This document shows positions 45,850 to 60,100 of a stretch of 64,000 bases of DNA, in pieces. A program made the position numbers and the translations under genes. The stretch is from Auanema rhodensis (taxonomy: Eukaryota; Nematoda; Chromadorea; Rhabditida; Rhabditidae), in contig OZ059899.1 in assembly GCA_964057225.1 (NCBI GenBank), positions 10,416,001-10,480,000 on the forward strand, written 5' to 3'. The notes under the pieces are model-generated. The model did not search any database and had not been told where the DNA came from. It saw nothing but the letters and a program-made list of their open reading frames with translations. Positions within the stretch are counted from its first letter, which is position 1. Each line of letters starts with the position of its first letter.

Positions 45850-47907
45850 ATATCCAATTTAAACTTAAACATTTACTTCGATAAAGAGCCTATTAGTTTG
45901 AAATTTTATGTCTTACAGTTCTCCAACAGAACAGACTGATCCTGATTTCTCTATGATTACATAAAACTCTCGTTTGATATAAAAAAAGAAGAGGAATAAC
46001 GTTTCCAGGATGTCAATGATATCGAATCTAGTGATATTGTAAAAAAATGTAATGTCAGCTCCATAGGTTTTCTCTTAATTTCTCTCATCACAATTGTCTT
46101 AGTTTTTTTTCTCATAAGAGTTTCTGAAATTTTAGGTGAACAAGGCCGTATATATTTTTTTCTGGAATTCGAAAGCATTTGGGATGGAAATTAGAAAGAA
46201 AAGAACTAGTTTTTCCTACTTCAAAACAAACAATAAGAAATAAAATAAAAAAGATTGTTAGATATCCAATTTAAACTTATACATTTACTTCGATAAAGAG
46301 CCTATTAGTTTGAAATTTTATGTCTTACAGTTCTCCAACAGAACAGACTGATCCTGATTTCTCTATGATTACATAAAACTCTCGTTTGATATAAAAAAAG
46401 AAGAGGAATAACGTTTCCAGGATGTCAATGATATCGAATCTAGTGATATTGTAGAAAAATGTAATGTCAGCTCCATAGGTTTTCTCTTAATTTCTCTCAT
46501 CACAATTGTCTTAGTTTTTTTCTCATAAGAGTTTCTGAAATCTTAGGTGAACAAGGCCGTATATATTTTTTTCTGGAATTCGAAAGCATTTGGGATGGAA
46601 ATTAGAAAGAAAAGAACTAGTTTTTCCTATTTTAAAACAAACAAAAAAAAATAAAATGAAAAAGATTGTTAGATATCCAATTTAAACTTAAACATTTACT
46701 TCGATAAAGAGCCTATTAGTTTGAAATTTTATGTCTTACAGTTCTCCAACAGAACAGACTGATCCTGATTTCTCTATGATTACATAAAACTCTCGTTTGA
46801 TATAAAAAAAGAAGAGGAATAACGTTTCCAGGATGTCAATGATATCGAATCTAGTGATATTGTAAAAAAATGTAATGTCAGCTCCATAGGTTTTCTCTTA
46901 ATTTCTCTCATCACAATTGTCTTAGTTTTTTTTCTCATAAGAGTTTCTGAAATTTTAGGTGAACAAGGCCGTATATATTTTTTTCTGGAATTCGAAAGCA
47001 TTTGGGATGGAAATTAGAAAGAAAAGAACTAGTTTTTCCTACTTCAAAACAAACAATAAGAAATAAAATAAAAAAGATTGTTAGATATCCAATTTAAACT
47101 TATACATTTACTTCGATAAAGAGCCTATTAGTTTGAAATTTTATGTCTTACAGTTCTCCAACAGAACAGACTGATCCTGATTTCTCTATGATTACATAAA
47201 ACTCTCGTTTGATATAAAAAAAGAAGAGGAATAACGTTTCCAGGATGTCAATGATATCGAATCTAGTGATATTGTAGAAAAATGTAATGTCAGCTCCATA
47301 GGTTTTCTCTTAATTTCTCTCATCACAATTGTCTTAGTTTTTTTCTCATAAGAGTTTCTGAAATCTTAGGTGAACAAGGCCGTATATATTTTTTTCTGGA
47401 ATTCGAAAGCATTTGGGATGGAAATTAGAAGGAAAAGAACTAGTTTTTCCTACTTTAAAACAAACAATAAGAAATAAAATAAAAAAGATTGTAAGATATC
47501 CAATTTAAACTTATACATTTACTTTGATAAAGAGAGTATTAGTTTGAAATTTTATGTCTTACAGTTCTCCAACAGAACAGACTGATCCTGATTTCTCTAT
47601 GATTACATAAAACTCTCGTTTGATATAAAAAAAGAAGAGGAATAACGTTTCCAGGATGTCAATGATATCGAATCTAGTGATATTGTAGAAAAATGTAATG
47701 TCAGCTCCATAGGTTTTCTCTTAATTTCTCTCATCACAATTGTCTTAGTTTTTTTTCTCATTAGAGTTTCTGAAATCTTAGGTGAACAAGGCCGTATATA
47801 TTTTTTTCTGGAATTCGAAAGCATTTGGGATGGACATTAGAAGGAAAAGAACTACTTTTTCCTACTTTAAAACAAACAATAAGAAATAAAATAAAAAAGA
47901 TTGTTAG
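45850..47907 (+). repeat. Run of 5 short units with an 823-bp dimer duplication
   Basis: 45850-46672 and 46673-47495 are tandem dimers, both starting with AAACTTAAACATTTAC (a rare T-to-A change) and sharing CTACTTCAAAAC in the first monomer. The first dimer ends with a long-style tail. The fifth unit has GAGAGTATTAG near 47,533. Confidence 0.92.
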
Positions 47908-48199
47908 ATATCCAATTTAAACTTATACATTTACTTCGATAAAGAGCCTATTAGTTTGAAATTTTATGTCTTACAGTTCTCCAACAGAACAGACTGATCC
48001 TGATTTCTCTATGATTACATAAAACTCTCGTTTGATATACAAAAAGGAGAGGAATAACGTTTCCAGGATATCAATGATATCGAATCTAGTGATATTGTAG
48101 AAAAATGTAATGTCAGCTCCATAGTTTTTCTCTAAATTTCTCTCATCACAATAGTCTTATTTTTTTTTCATAAGAGTTTCTGAAATCTTAGTTGAACAA

Positions 48200-48272
48200 G
48201 GCCGCGTGGCGCAATGGATAACGCGTCTGCCTACGGAGCAGAAGATTGTAGATTCGAATCCTGCCGTGGTCG
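48200..48272 (+). tRNA. tRNA-Arg(ACG), copy 21, variant G53A
   Basis: One base differs from the other genes: G-to-A at 48,252 (nt 53). This breaks the G53-C61 pair that closes the T stem and turns the B box into GATTCGAATCC. The anticodon, other stems and terminator are intact. Both promoter strength and tRNA folding are likely to suffer, so this may be a decaying copy. Its unit (47908-48513, 606 bp) also has GTTATACAA in the flank, CATTTGGATGG with one G lost, and a short-unit tail. Confidence 0.88.
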
Positions 48273-48513
48273 TAAATTTTTTTCATTTCACTTGTCATTT
48301 ACAAAAATCAAATTTATCTTCTTCAACGATTATTTTTGCAATGTGTCATAAAAATTTCACAGTTATACAAAACGTTTTTTAAGAATTTTTTTTGTTGTCA
48401 ACATATATATTTTCCTGGAATTCGAAAGCATTTGGATGGAAATTAGAAAGAAAAGAACTAGTTTTTCCTACTTTAAAACGAACAATAAGAAATAAAATAA
48501 AAAAGATTGTTAG

Positions 48514-49337
48514 ATATCCAATTTAAACTTATACATTTACTTCGATAAAGAGCCTATTAGTTTGAAATTTTATGTCTTACAGTTCTCCAACAGAACAGAC
48601 TGATCCTGATTTTTCTATGATTACATAAAACTCTCGTTTGATATGAAAAAAGAAGAGGAATAACGTTTCCAGGATGTCAATGATATCGAATCTAGTGATA
48701 TTGTAAAAAAATGTAATGTCAGCTCCATAGGTTTTCTCTTAATTTCTCTCATCACAATTGTCTTAGTTTTTTTTCTCATAAGAGTTTCTGAAATCTTAGG
48801 TGAACAAGGCCGTATATATTTTTTTCTGGAATTCGAAAGCATTTGGGATGGAAATTAGAAGGAAAAGAACTAGTTTTTCCTACTTTAAAACAAACAATAA
48901 GAAATAAAATAAAAAAGATTGTAAGATATCCAATTTAAACTTATACATTTACTTTGATAAAGAGCCTATTAGTTTGAAATTTTATGTCTTACAGTTCTCC
49001 AACAGAACAGACTGATCCTGATTTCTCTATGATTACATAAAACTCTCGTTTGATATAAAAAAAAAAGAGGAATAACGTTTCCAGGATGTCAATGATATCG
49101 AATCTAGTGATATTGTAGAAAAATGTAATGTCAGCTCCATAGGTTTTCTCTTAATTTCTCTCATCACAATTGTCTTAGTTTTTTTTCTCATTAGAGTTTC
49201 TGAAATCTTAGGTGAACAAGGCCGTATATATTTTTTTCTGGAATTCGAAAGCATTTGGGATGGACATTAGAAGGAAAAGAACTAGTTTTTCCTACTTTAA
49301 AACAAACAATAAGAAATAAAATAAAAAAGATTGTTAG
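48514..49337 (+). repeat. Run of 2 short units
   Basis: The first unit ends with GATTGTAAGATATCC. The second has an A10 run (AAAAAAAAAAGAGG) and CATTAGAG. Confidence 0.94.
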
Positions 49338-49629
49338 ATATCCAATTTAAACTTATACATTTACTTCGATAAAGAGCCTATTAGTTTGAAATTTTATGTC
49401 TTACAGTTCTCCAACAGAACAGACTGATCCTGATTTCTCTATGATTACATAAAACTCTCGTTTGATATACAAAAAGGAGAGGAATAACGTTTCCAGGATA
49501 TCAATGATATCGAATCTAGTGATATTGTAGAAAAATGTAATGTCAGCTCCATAGTTTTTCTCTAAATTTCTCTCATCACAATAGTCTTATTTTTTTTTCA
49601 TAAGAGTTTCTGAAATCTTAGTTGAACAA

Positions 49630-49702
49630 GGCCGCGTGGCGCAATGGATAACGCGTCTGCCTACGGAGCAGAAGATTGTAGGTTCGAATCCTGCCGTGGT
49701 CG
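49630..49702 (+). tRNA. tRNA-Arg(ACG), copy 22
   Basis: Identical to copy 1, in unit 49338-49944. It shares the GTTATACAA flank with copies 21 and 24 but has a normal B box, so the G53A change arose after the 1,430-bp duplication. Confidence 0.97.
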
Positions 49703-49944
49703 TAAATTTTTTTCATTTCACTTGTCATTTACAAAAATCAAATTTATCTTCTTCAACGATTATTTTTGCAATGTGTCATAAAAATTTCACAGTTATACAA
49801 AACGTTTTTTAAGAATTTTTTTTGTTGTCAACATATATATTTTCCTGGAATTCGAAAGCATTTGGGATGGAAATTAGAAAGAAAAGAACTAGTTTTTCCT
49901 ATTTTAAAACAAACAAAAAAAAATAAAATGAAAAAGATTGTTAG

Positions 49945-52900
49945 ATATCCAATTTAAACTTATACATTTACTTCGATAAAGAGCCTATTAGTTTGAAATT
50001 TTATGTCTTACAGTTCTCCAACAGAACAGACTGATCCTGATTTCTCTATGATTACATACAATTCTCGTTTGATATAAAAAAAGAAGAGGAATAACGTTTC
50101 CAGGATGTCAATGATATCGAATCTAGTGATATTGTAAAAAAATGTAATGTCAGCTCCATAGGTTTTCTCTTAATTTCTCTCATCACAATTGTCTTAGTTT
50201 TTTTTCTCATAAGAGTTTCTGAAATCTTAGGTGAACAAGGCCGTATATATTTTTTTCTGGAATTCGAAAGCATTTGGATGGAAATTAGAAAGAAAAGAAC
50301 TAGTTTTTCCTACTTTAAAACGAACAATAAGAAATAAAATAAAAAAGATTGTTAGATATCCAATTTAAACTTATACATTTACTTCGATAAAGAGCCTATT
50401 AGTTTGAAATTTTATGTCTTACAGTTCTACCAACAGAACAGACTGATCCTGATTTCTCTATGATTATATAAAACTCTCGTTTGATATAAAAAAAGAAGAG
50501 GAATAACGTTTCCAGGATGTCAATGATATCGAATCTAGTGATATTGTAGAAAAATGTAATGTCAGCTCCATAGGTTTTCTCTTAATTTCTCTCAACACAA
50601 TTGTCTTAGTTTTTTTCTCATAAGAGTTTCTGAATTCTTAGGTGAACAAGGCCGTATATATTTTTTTCTGGAATTCGAAAGCATTTGGGATGGAAATTAG
50701 AAAGAAAAGAACTAGTTTTTCCTACTTTAAAACAAACAATAAGAAATAAAATAAAAAAGATTGTTAGATATCTAATTTAAACTTATACATTTACTTCGAT
50801 AAAGAGCCTATTAGTTTGAAATTTTATGTCTTACAGTTCTCCAACAGAACAGACTGATCCTGATTTCTCTATGATTACATAAAACTCTCGTTTGATATAA
50901 AAAAAGAAGAGGAATAACGTTTCCAGGATGTCAATGATATCGAATCTAGTGATATTGTAGAAAAATGTAATGTCAGCTCCATAGGTTTTCTCTTAATTTC
51001 TCTCATCACAATTGTCTTAGTTTTTTTTCTCATAAGAGTTTCTGAAATCTTAGGTGAACAAGGCCGTATATATTTTTTTCTGGAATTCGAAAACATTTGG
51101 GATGGAAATTAGAAAGAAAAGAACTAGTTTTTCCTACTTTAAAACAAACAATAAGAAATAAAATAAAAAAGATTGTTAGATATCCAATTTAAACTTATAC
51201 ATTTACTTCGATAAAGAGCCTATTAGTTTGAAATTTTATGTCTTACAGTTCTCCAACAGAACAGACTGATCCTGATTTCTCTATGATTACATAAAACTCT
51301 CGTTTGATATACAAAAAGGAGAGGAATAACGTTTCCAGGATATCAATGATATCGAATCTAGTGATATTGTAGAAAAATGTAATGTCAGCTTCATAGTTTT
51401 TCTCTTAATTTCTCTCATCACAATAGTCTTATTTTTTTTTCATAAGAGTTTCTGAAATCTTAGTTGAACAAGGCCGTATATATTTTTTTCTGGAATTCGA
51501 AAGCATTTGGGATGGATATTAGAAGGAAAAGAACTAGTTTTTCCTACTTTAAAACAAACAATAAGAAATAAAATAAAAAAGATTGTTAGATATCCAATTT
51601 AAACTTATACATTTACTTCGATAAAGAGCCTATTAGTTTGAAATTTTATGTCTTACAGTTCTCCAACAGAACAGACTGATCCTGATTTCTCTATGATTAC
51701 ATACAATTCTCGTTTGATATAAAAAAAGAAGAGGAATAACGTTTCCAGGATGTCAATGATATCGAATCTAGTGATATTGTAAAAAAATGTAATGTCAGCT
51801 CCATAGGTTTTCTCTTAATTTCTCTCATCACAATTGTCTTAGTTTTTTTTCTCATAAGAGTTTCTGAAATCTTAGGTGAACAAGGCCGTATATATTTTTT
51901 TCTGGAATTCGAAAGCATTTGGATGGAAATTAGAAAGAAAAGAACTAGTTTTTCCTACTTTAAAACGAACAATAAGAAATAAAATAAAAAAGATTGTTAG
52001 ATATCCAATTTAAACTTATACATTTACTTCGATAAAGAGCCTATTAGTTTGAAATTTTATGTCTTACAGTTCTCCAACAGAACAGACTGATCCTGATTTC
52101 TCTATGATTACATAAAACTCTCGTTTGATATGAAAAAAGAAGAGGAATAACGTTTCCAGGATGTCAATGATATCGAATCTAGTGATATTGTAAAAAAATG
52201 TAATGTCAGCTCCATAGGTTTTCTCTTAATTTCTCTCATCACAATTGTCTTAGTTTTTTTTCTCATAAGAGTTTCTGAAATCTTAGGTGAACAAGGCCGT
52301 ATATATTTTTTTCTGGAATTCGAAAGCATTTGGGATGGAAATTAGAAAGAAAAGAACCAGTTTTTCCTACTTTAAAACAAACAATAAGAAATAAAATAAA
52401 AAAGATTGTTAGATATCCAATTTAAACTTATACACTTACTTCGATAAAGAGCCTATTAGTTTGAAATTTTATGTCTTACAGTTCTCCAACAGAACAGACT
52501 GATCCTGATTTCTCTATGATTATATAAAACTCTCGTTTGATATAAAAAAAGAAGAGGAATAACGTTTCCAGGATGTCAATGATATCGAATCTAGTGATAT
52601 TGTAGAAAAATGTAATGTCAGCTCCATAGGTTTTCTCTTAATTTCTCTCATCACAATTGTCTTAGTTTTTTTTCTCCTAAGAGTTTCTGAAATCTTAGGT
52701 GAACAAGGCCGTATATATTTTTTTCTGGAATTCGAAAGCATTTGGGATGGAAATTAGAAAGAAAAAAACTAGTTTTTCCTACTTTAAAACAAACAATAAG
52801 AAATAAAATAAAAAAGATTGTTAGATGTCCAATTTAAACTTATACATTTACTTCGATAAAGAGCCTATTAGTTTGAAATTTTATGTCTTACAGTTCTCCA

Positions 52901-54059
52901 ACAGAACAGACTGATCCTGATTTCTCTATGATTATATAAAATTCTCGTTTGATATAAAAAAAGAAGAGGAATAACGTTTCCAGGATGTCAATGATATCGA
53001 ATCTAGTGATATTGTAGAAAAATGTAATGTCAGCTCCATAGGTTTTCTCTTAATTTCTCTCATCACAATTGTCTTAGTTTTTTTTCTCATAAGAGTTTCT
53101 GAAATCTTAGGTGAACAAGGCCGTATATATTTTTTTCTGGAATTCGAAAGCATTTGGGATGGAAATTAGAAAGAAAAGAACTAGTTTTTCCTACTTTAAA
53201 ACAAACAATAAGAAATAAAATAAAAAAGATTGTTAGATATCCAATTTAAACTTATACATTTACTTCGATAAAGAGCCTATTAGTTTGAAATTTTATGTCT
53301 TACAGTTCTCCAACAGAACAGACTGATCCTGATTTCTCTATGATTATATAAAATTCTCGTTTGATATAAAAAAAGAAGAGGAATAACGTTTCCAGGATGT
53401 CAATGATATCGAATCTAGTGATATTGTAGAAAAATGTAATGTCAGCTCCATAGGTTTTCTCTTAATTTCTCTCATCACAATTGTCTTAGTTTTTTTTCTC
53501 ATAAGAGTTTCTGAAATCTTAGGTGAACAAGGCCGTATATATTTTTTTCTGGAATTCGAAAGCATTTGGGATGGAAATTAGAAAGAAAAGAACTAGTTTT
53601 TCCTACTTTAAAACAAACAATAAGAAATAAAATAAAAAAGATTGTTAGATATCCAATTTAAACTTATACATTTACTTCGATAAAGAGCCTATTAGTTTGA
53701 AATTTTATGTCTTACAGTTCTCCAACAGAACAGACTGATCCTGATTTCTCTATGATTACATAAAACTCTCGTTTGATATAATAAAAGAAGAGGAATAACG
53801 TTTCCAGGATGTCAATGATATCGAATCTAGTGATATTGTAGAAAAATGTAATGTCAGCTCCATAGGTTTTCTCTTAATTTCTCTCATCACAATTGTCTTA
53901 GTTTTTTTCTCATAAGAGTTTCTGAAATCTTAGGTGAACAAGGCCGTATATATTTTTTTCTGGAATTCGAAAGCATTTGGGATGGAAATTAGAAAGAAAA
54001 GAACTAGTTTTTCCTATTTTAAAACAAACAAAAAAAAATAAAATGAAAAAGATTGTTAG
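49945..54059 (+). repeat. Run of 10 short units
   Basis: Nine type-A units and one type-B unit (from about 51,180). The unit near 50,428 has GTTCTACCAACAG with one base inserted. Two units have TCTCCTAAGAG or TAAAATTCTCG variants, and the last ends with a long-style tail. Confidence 0.94.
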
Positions 54060-54353
54060 ATATCCAATTTAAACTTATACATTTACTTCGATAAAGAGCC
54101 TATTAGTTTGAAATTTTATGTCTTACAGTTCTCCAACAGAACAGACTGATCCTGATTTCTCTATGATTACATAAAACTCTCGTTTGATATAAAAAAAGAA
54201 GAGGAATAACGTTTCCAGGATGTCAATGATATCGAATCTAGTGATATTGTAGAAAAATGTAATGTCAGCTCCATAGGTTTTCTCTTAATTTCTCTCATCA
54301 CAATAGTCTTAGTTTTTTTTCTCATAAGAGTTTCTGAAATCCTAGTTGAACAA

Positions 54354-54426
54354 GGCCGCGTGGCGCAATGGATAACGCGTCTGCCTACGGAGCAGAAGAT
54401 TGTAGGTTCGAATCCTGACGTGGTCG
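54354..54426 (+). tRNA. tRNA-Arg(ACG), copy 23, variant C65A
   Basis: C-to-A at 54,418 (nt 65) breaks the outer T-stem pair G49-C65. The B box is untouched. The terminator is TAA plus T8 at 54,430-54,437. The unit (54060-54668, 609 bp) has the CCTAGTTGAAC leader of copies 3 and 4. The gene may still fold with a 4-bp T stem, so I keep it as a tRNA gene. Confidence 0.9.
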
Positions 54427-54668
54427 TAATTTTTTTTCATTTCACTTGTCATTTACAAAAATCAAATTTATCTTCTTCAACGATTATTTTTGCAATGTGT
54501 CATAAAAATTTCACAGTTGAACAAAACGTTTTTTAAGAATTTTTTTTGTTGTCAACATATATATTTTCCTGGAATTCGAAAGCATTTGGGATGGAAATTA
54601 GAAAGAAAAGAACTAGTTTTTCCTATTTTAAAACAAACAAAAAAAAATAAAATGAAAAAGATTGTTAG

Positions 54669-57160
54669 ATATCCAATTTAAACTTATACATTTACTTCGA
54701 TAAAGAGCCTATTAGTTTGAAATTTTATGTCTTACAGTTCTCCAACAGAACAGACTGATCCTGATTTCTCTATGATTACATACAATTCTCGTTTGATATA
54801 AAAAAAGAAGAGGAATAACGTTTCCAGGATGTCAATGATATCGAATCTAGTGATATTGTAAAAAAATGTAATGTCAGCTCCATAGGTTTTCTCTTAATTT
54901 CTCTCATCACAATTGTCTTAGTTTTTTTTCTCATAAGAGTTTCTGAAATCTTAGGTGAACAAGGCCGTATATATTTTTTTCTGGAATTCGAAAGCATTTG
55001 GATGGAAATTAGAAAGAAAAGAACTAGTTTTTCCTACTTTAAAACGAACAATAAGAAATAAAATAAAAAAGATTGTTAGATATCCAATTTAAACTTATAC
55101 ATTTACTTCGATAAAGCGCCTATTAGTTTGAAATTTTATGTCTTACAGTTCTCCAACAGAACAGACTGATCCTGATTTCTCTATGATTATATAAAACTCT
55201 CGTTTGATATAAAAAAAGAAGAGGAATAACGTTTCCAGGATGTCAATGATATCGAATCTAGTGATATTGTAGAAAAATGTAATGTCAGCTCCATAGGTTT
55301 TCTCTTAATTTTTCTCAACACAATTGTCTTAGTTTTTTTCTCATAAGAGTTTCTGAATTCTTAGGTGAACAAGGCCGTATATATTTTTTTCTGGAATTCG
55401 AAAGCATTTGGGATGGAAATTAGAAAGAAAAGAACTAGTTTTTCCTACTTTAAAACAAACAATAAGAAATAAAATAAAAAAGATTGTTAGATATCTAATT
55501 TAAACTTATACATTTACTTCGATAAAGAGCCTATTAGTTTGAAATTTTATGTCTTACAGTTCTCCAACAGAACAGACTGATCCTGATTTCTCTATGATTA
55601 CATAAAACTCTCGTTTGATATAAAAAAAGAAGAGGAATAACGTTTCCAGGATGTCAATGATATCGAATCTAGTGATATTGTAGAAAAATGTAATGTCAGC
55701 TTCATAGTTTTTCTCTTAATTTCTCTCATCACAATAGTCTTATTTTCTTTTCATAAGAGTTTCTGAAATCTTAGTTGAACAAGGCCGTATATATTTTTTT
55801 CTGGAATTCGAAAGCATTTGGGATGGATATTAGAAGGAAAAGAACTAGTTTTTCCTACTTTAAAACAAACAATAAGAAATAAAATAAAAAAGATTGTTAG
55901 ATATCCAATTTAAACTTATACATTTACTTCGATAAAGAGCCTATTAGTTTGAAATTTTATGTCTTACAGTTCTCCAACAGAACAGACTGATCCTGATTTC
56001 TCTATGATTACATACAATTCTCGTTTGATATAAAAAAAGAAGAGGAATAACGTTTCCAGGATGTCAATGATATCGAATCTAGTGATATTGTAAAAAAATG
56101 TAATGTCAGCTCCATAGGTTTTCTCTTAATTTCTCTCATCACAATTGTCTTAGTTTTTTTTCTCATAAGAGTTTCTGAAATCTTAGGTGAACAAGGCCGT
56201 ATATATTTTTTTCTGGAATTCGAAAGCATTTGGATGGAAATTAGAAAGAAAAGAACTAGTTTTTCCTACTTTAAAACGAACAATAAGAAATAAAATAAAA
56301 AAGATTGTTAGATATCCAATTTAAACTTATACATTTACTTCGATAAAGAGCCTATTAGTTTGAAATTTTATGTCTTACAGTTCTCCAACAGAACAGACTG
56401 ATCCTGATTTCTCTATGATTACATAAAACTCTCGTTTGATATGAAAAAAGAAGAGGAATAACGTTTCCAGGATGTCAATGATATCGAATCTAGTGATATT
56501 GTAAAAAAATGTAATGTCAGCTCCATAGGTTTTCTCTTAATTTCTCTCATCACAATTGTCTTAGTTTTTTTTCTCATAAGAGTTTCTGAAATCTTAGGTG
56601 AACAAGGCCGTATATATTTTTTTCTGGAATTCGAAAGCATTTGGGATGGAAATTAGAAAGAAAAGAACCAGTTTTTCCTACTTTAAAACAAACAATAAGA
56701 AATAAAATAAAAAAGATTGTTAGATATCCAATTTAAACTTATACACTTACTTCGATAAAGAGCCTATTAGTTTGAAATTTTATGTCTTACAGTTCTCCAA
56801 CAGAACAGACTGATCCTGATTTCTCTATGATTATATAAAACTCTCGTTTGATATAAAAAAAGAAGAGGAATAACGTTTCCAGGATGTCAATGATATCGAA
56901 TCTAGTGATATTGTAGAAAAATGTAATGTCAGCTCCATAGGTTTTCTCTTAATTTCTCTCATCACAATTGTCTTAGTTTTTTTTCTCCTAAGAGTTTCTG
57001 AAATCTTAGGTGAACAAGGCCGTATATATTTTTTTCTGGAATTCGAAAGCATTTGGGATGGAAATTAGAAAGAAAAAAACTAGTTTTTCCTACTTTAAAA
57101 CAAACAATAAGAAATAAAATAAAAAAGATTGTTAGATATCCAATTTAAACTTATACATTT
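54669..57160 (+). repeat. Block copy of 49,945-52,850 lacking one monomer
   Basis: Matching units lie 4,724 bp apart on the left (50,052 and 54,776) but 4,311 bp apart on the right (51,697 and 56,008; 52,108 and 56,419; 52,520 and 56,831). The 413-bp difference is one monomer. The loss coincides with the hybrid unit near 55,492-55,903. Shared markers include TACACTTAC and TCTCCTAAGAG. Confidence 0.87.
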
Positions 57161-60100
57161 ACTTCGATAAAGAGCCTATTAGTTTGAAATTTTATGTCTT
57201 ACAGTTCTCCAACAGAACAGACTGATCCTGATTTCTCTATGATTATATAAAATTCTCGTTTGATATAAAAAAAGAAGAGGAATAACGTTTCCAGGATGTC
57301 AATGATATCGAATCTAGTGATATTGTAGAAAAATGTAATGTCAGCTCCATAGGTTTTCTCTTAATTTCTCTCATCACAATTGTCTTAGTTTTTTTCTCAT
57401 AAGAGTTTCTGAAATCTTAGGTGAACAAGGCCGTATATATTTTTTTCTGGAATTCGAAAGCATTTGGGATGGAAATTAGAAAGAAAAGAACTAGTTTTTC
57501 CTATTTTAAAACAAACAAAAAAAAATAAAATGAAAAAGATTGTTAGATATCCAATTTAAACTTATACATTTACTTCGATAAAGAGCCTATTAGTTTGAAA
57601 TTTTATGTCTTACAGTTCTCCAACAGAACAGACTGATCCTGATTTCTCTATGATTACATAAAACTCTCGTTTGATAAAAAAAGAAGAGGAATAACGTTTC
57701 CAGGATGTCAATGATATCGAATCTAGTGATATTGTAGAAAAATGTAATGTCAGCTCCATAGGTTTTCTCTTAATTTCTCTCATCACAATTGTCTTAGTTT
57801 TTTTCTCATAAGAGTTTCTGAAATCTTAGGTGAACAAGGCCGTATATATTTTTTTCTGGAATTCGAAAGCATTTGGGATGGAAATTAGAAAGAAAAGAAC
57901 TAGTTTTTCCTACTTTAAAACAAACAATAAGAAATAAAATAAAAAAGATTGTTAGATATCCAATTTAAACTTATACATTTACTTCGATAAAGAGCCTATT
58001 AGTTTGAAATTTTATGTCTTACAGTTCTCCAACAGAACAGACTGATCCTGATTTCTCTATGATTATATAAAATTCTCGTTTGATATAAAAAAAGAAGAGG
58101 AATAACGTTTCCAGGATGTCAATGATATCGAATCTAGTGATATTGTAAAAAAATGTAATGTCAGCTCCATAGGTTTTCTCTTAATTTCTCTCATCACAAT
58201 TGTCTTAGTTTTTTTTCTCATAAGAGTTTCTGAAATTTTAGGTGAACAAGGCCGTATATATTTTTTTCTGGAATTCGAAAGCATTTGGGATGGAAATTAG
58301 AAAGAAAAGAACTAGTTTTTCCTACTTCAAAACAAACAATAAGAAATAAAATAAAAAAGATTGTTAGATATCCAATTTAAACTTATACATTTACTTCGAT
58401 AAAGAGCCTATTAGTTTGAAATTTTATGTCTTACAGTTCTCCAACAGAACAGACTGATCCTGATTTCTCTATGATTACATAAAACTCTCGTTTGATATAA
58501 AAAAAGAAAAGGAATAACGTTTCCAGGATGTCAATGATATCGAATCTAGTGATATTGTAGAAAAATGTAATGTCAGCTCCATAGGTTTTCTCTTAATTTC
58601 TCTCATCACAATTGTCTTAGTTTTTTTCTCATAAGAGTTTCTGAAATCTTAGGTGAACAAGGCCGTATATATTTTTTTCTGGAATTCGAAAGCATTTGGG
58701 ATGGAAATTAGAAGGAAAAGAACTAGTTTTTCCTACTTTAAAACAAACAATAAGAAATAAAATAAAAAAGATTGTAAGATATCCAATTTAAACTTATACA
58801 TTTACTTTGATAAAGAGCCTATTAGTTTGAAATTTTATGTCTTACAGTTCTCCAACAGAACAGACTGATCCTGATTTCTCTATGATTATATAAAACTCTC
58901 GTTTGATATAAAAAAAGAAGAGGAATAACGTTCCCAGGATGTCAATGATATCGAATCTAGTGATATTGTAAAAAAATGTAATGTCAGCTCCATAGGTTTT
59001 CTCTTAATTTCTCTCATCACAATTGTCTTAGTTTTTTTTCTCATAAGAGTTTCTGAAATCTTAGGTGAACAAGGCCGTATATATTTTTTTCTGGAATTCG
59101 AAAGCATTTGGATGGAAATTAGAAAGAAAAGAACTAGTTTTTCCTACTTTAAAACGAACAATAAGAAATAAAATAAAAAAGATTGTTAGATATCCAATTT
59201 AAACTTATACATTTACTTCGATAAAGCGCCTATTAGTTTGAAATTTTATGTCTTACAGTTCTCCAACAGAACAGACTGATCCTGATTTCTCTATGATTAT
59301 ATAAAACTCTCGTTTGATATAAAAAAAGAAGAGGAATAACGTTTCCAGGATGTCAATGATATCGAATCTAGTGATATTGTAGAAAAATGTAATGTCAGCT
59401 CCATAGGTTTTCTCTTAATTTCTCTCAACACAATTGTCTTAGTTTTTTTCTCATAAGAGTTTCTGAATTCTTAGGTGAACAAGGCCGTATATATTTTTTT
59501 CTGGAATTCGAAAGCATTTGGGATGGAAATTAGAAAGAAAAGAACTAGTTTTTCCTACTTTAAAACAAACAATAAGAAATAAAATAAAAAAGATTGTTAG
59601 ATATCTAATTTAAACTTATACATTTACTTCGATAAAGAGCCTATTAGTTTGAAATTTTATGTCTTACAGTTCTCCAACAGAACAGACTGATCCTGATTTC
59701 TCTATGATTACATAAAACTCTCGTTTGATATAAAAAAAGAAGAGGAATAACGTTTCCAGGATGTCAATGATATCGAATCTAGTGATATTGTAGAAAAATG
59801 TAATGTCAGCTCCATAGGTTTTCTCTTAATTTCTCTCATCACAATTGTCTTAGTTTTTTTTCTCATAAGAGTTTCTGAAATTTTAGGTGAACAAGGCCGT
59901 ATATATTTTTTTCTGGAATTCGAAAGCATTTGGGATGGAAATTAGAAAGAAAAGAACTAGTTTTTCCTACTTCAAAACAAACAATAAGAAATAAAATAAA
60001 AAAGATTGTTAGATATCCAATTTAAACTTATACATTTACTTCGATAAAGAGCCTATTAGTTTGAAATTTTATGTCTTACAGTTCTCCAACAGAACAGACT

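Larger units (their letters stand above)
47479..50350 (+). repeat. Tandem 1,430-bp repeat (tRNA copies 21 and 22)
   Basis: The segment around tRNA 48,200 recurs 1,430 bp later around tRNA 49,630, with matching flanking short units and the shared GTTATACAAAACG change. Exact limits are uncertain, because the unit at 48,514 has TTTTTCTATG and GATATGAAAAAAG while its partner at 49,945 has ACATACAATTC. Confidence 0.8.
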
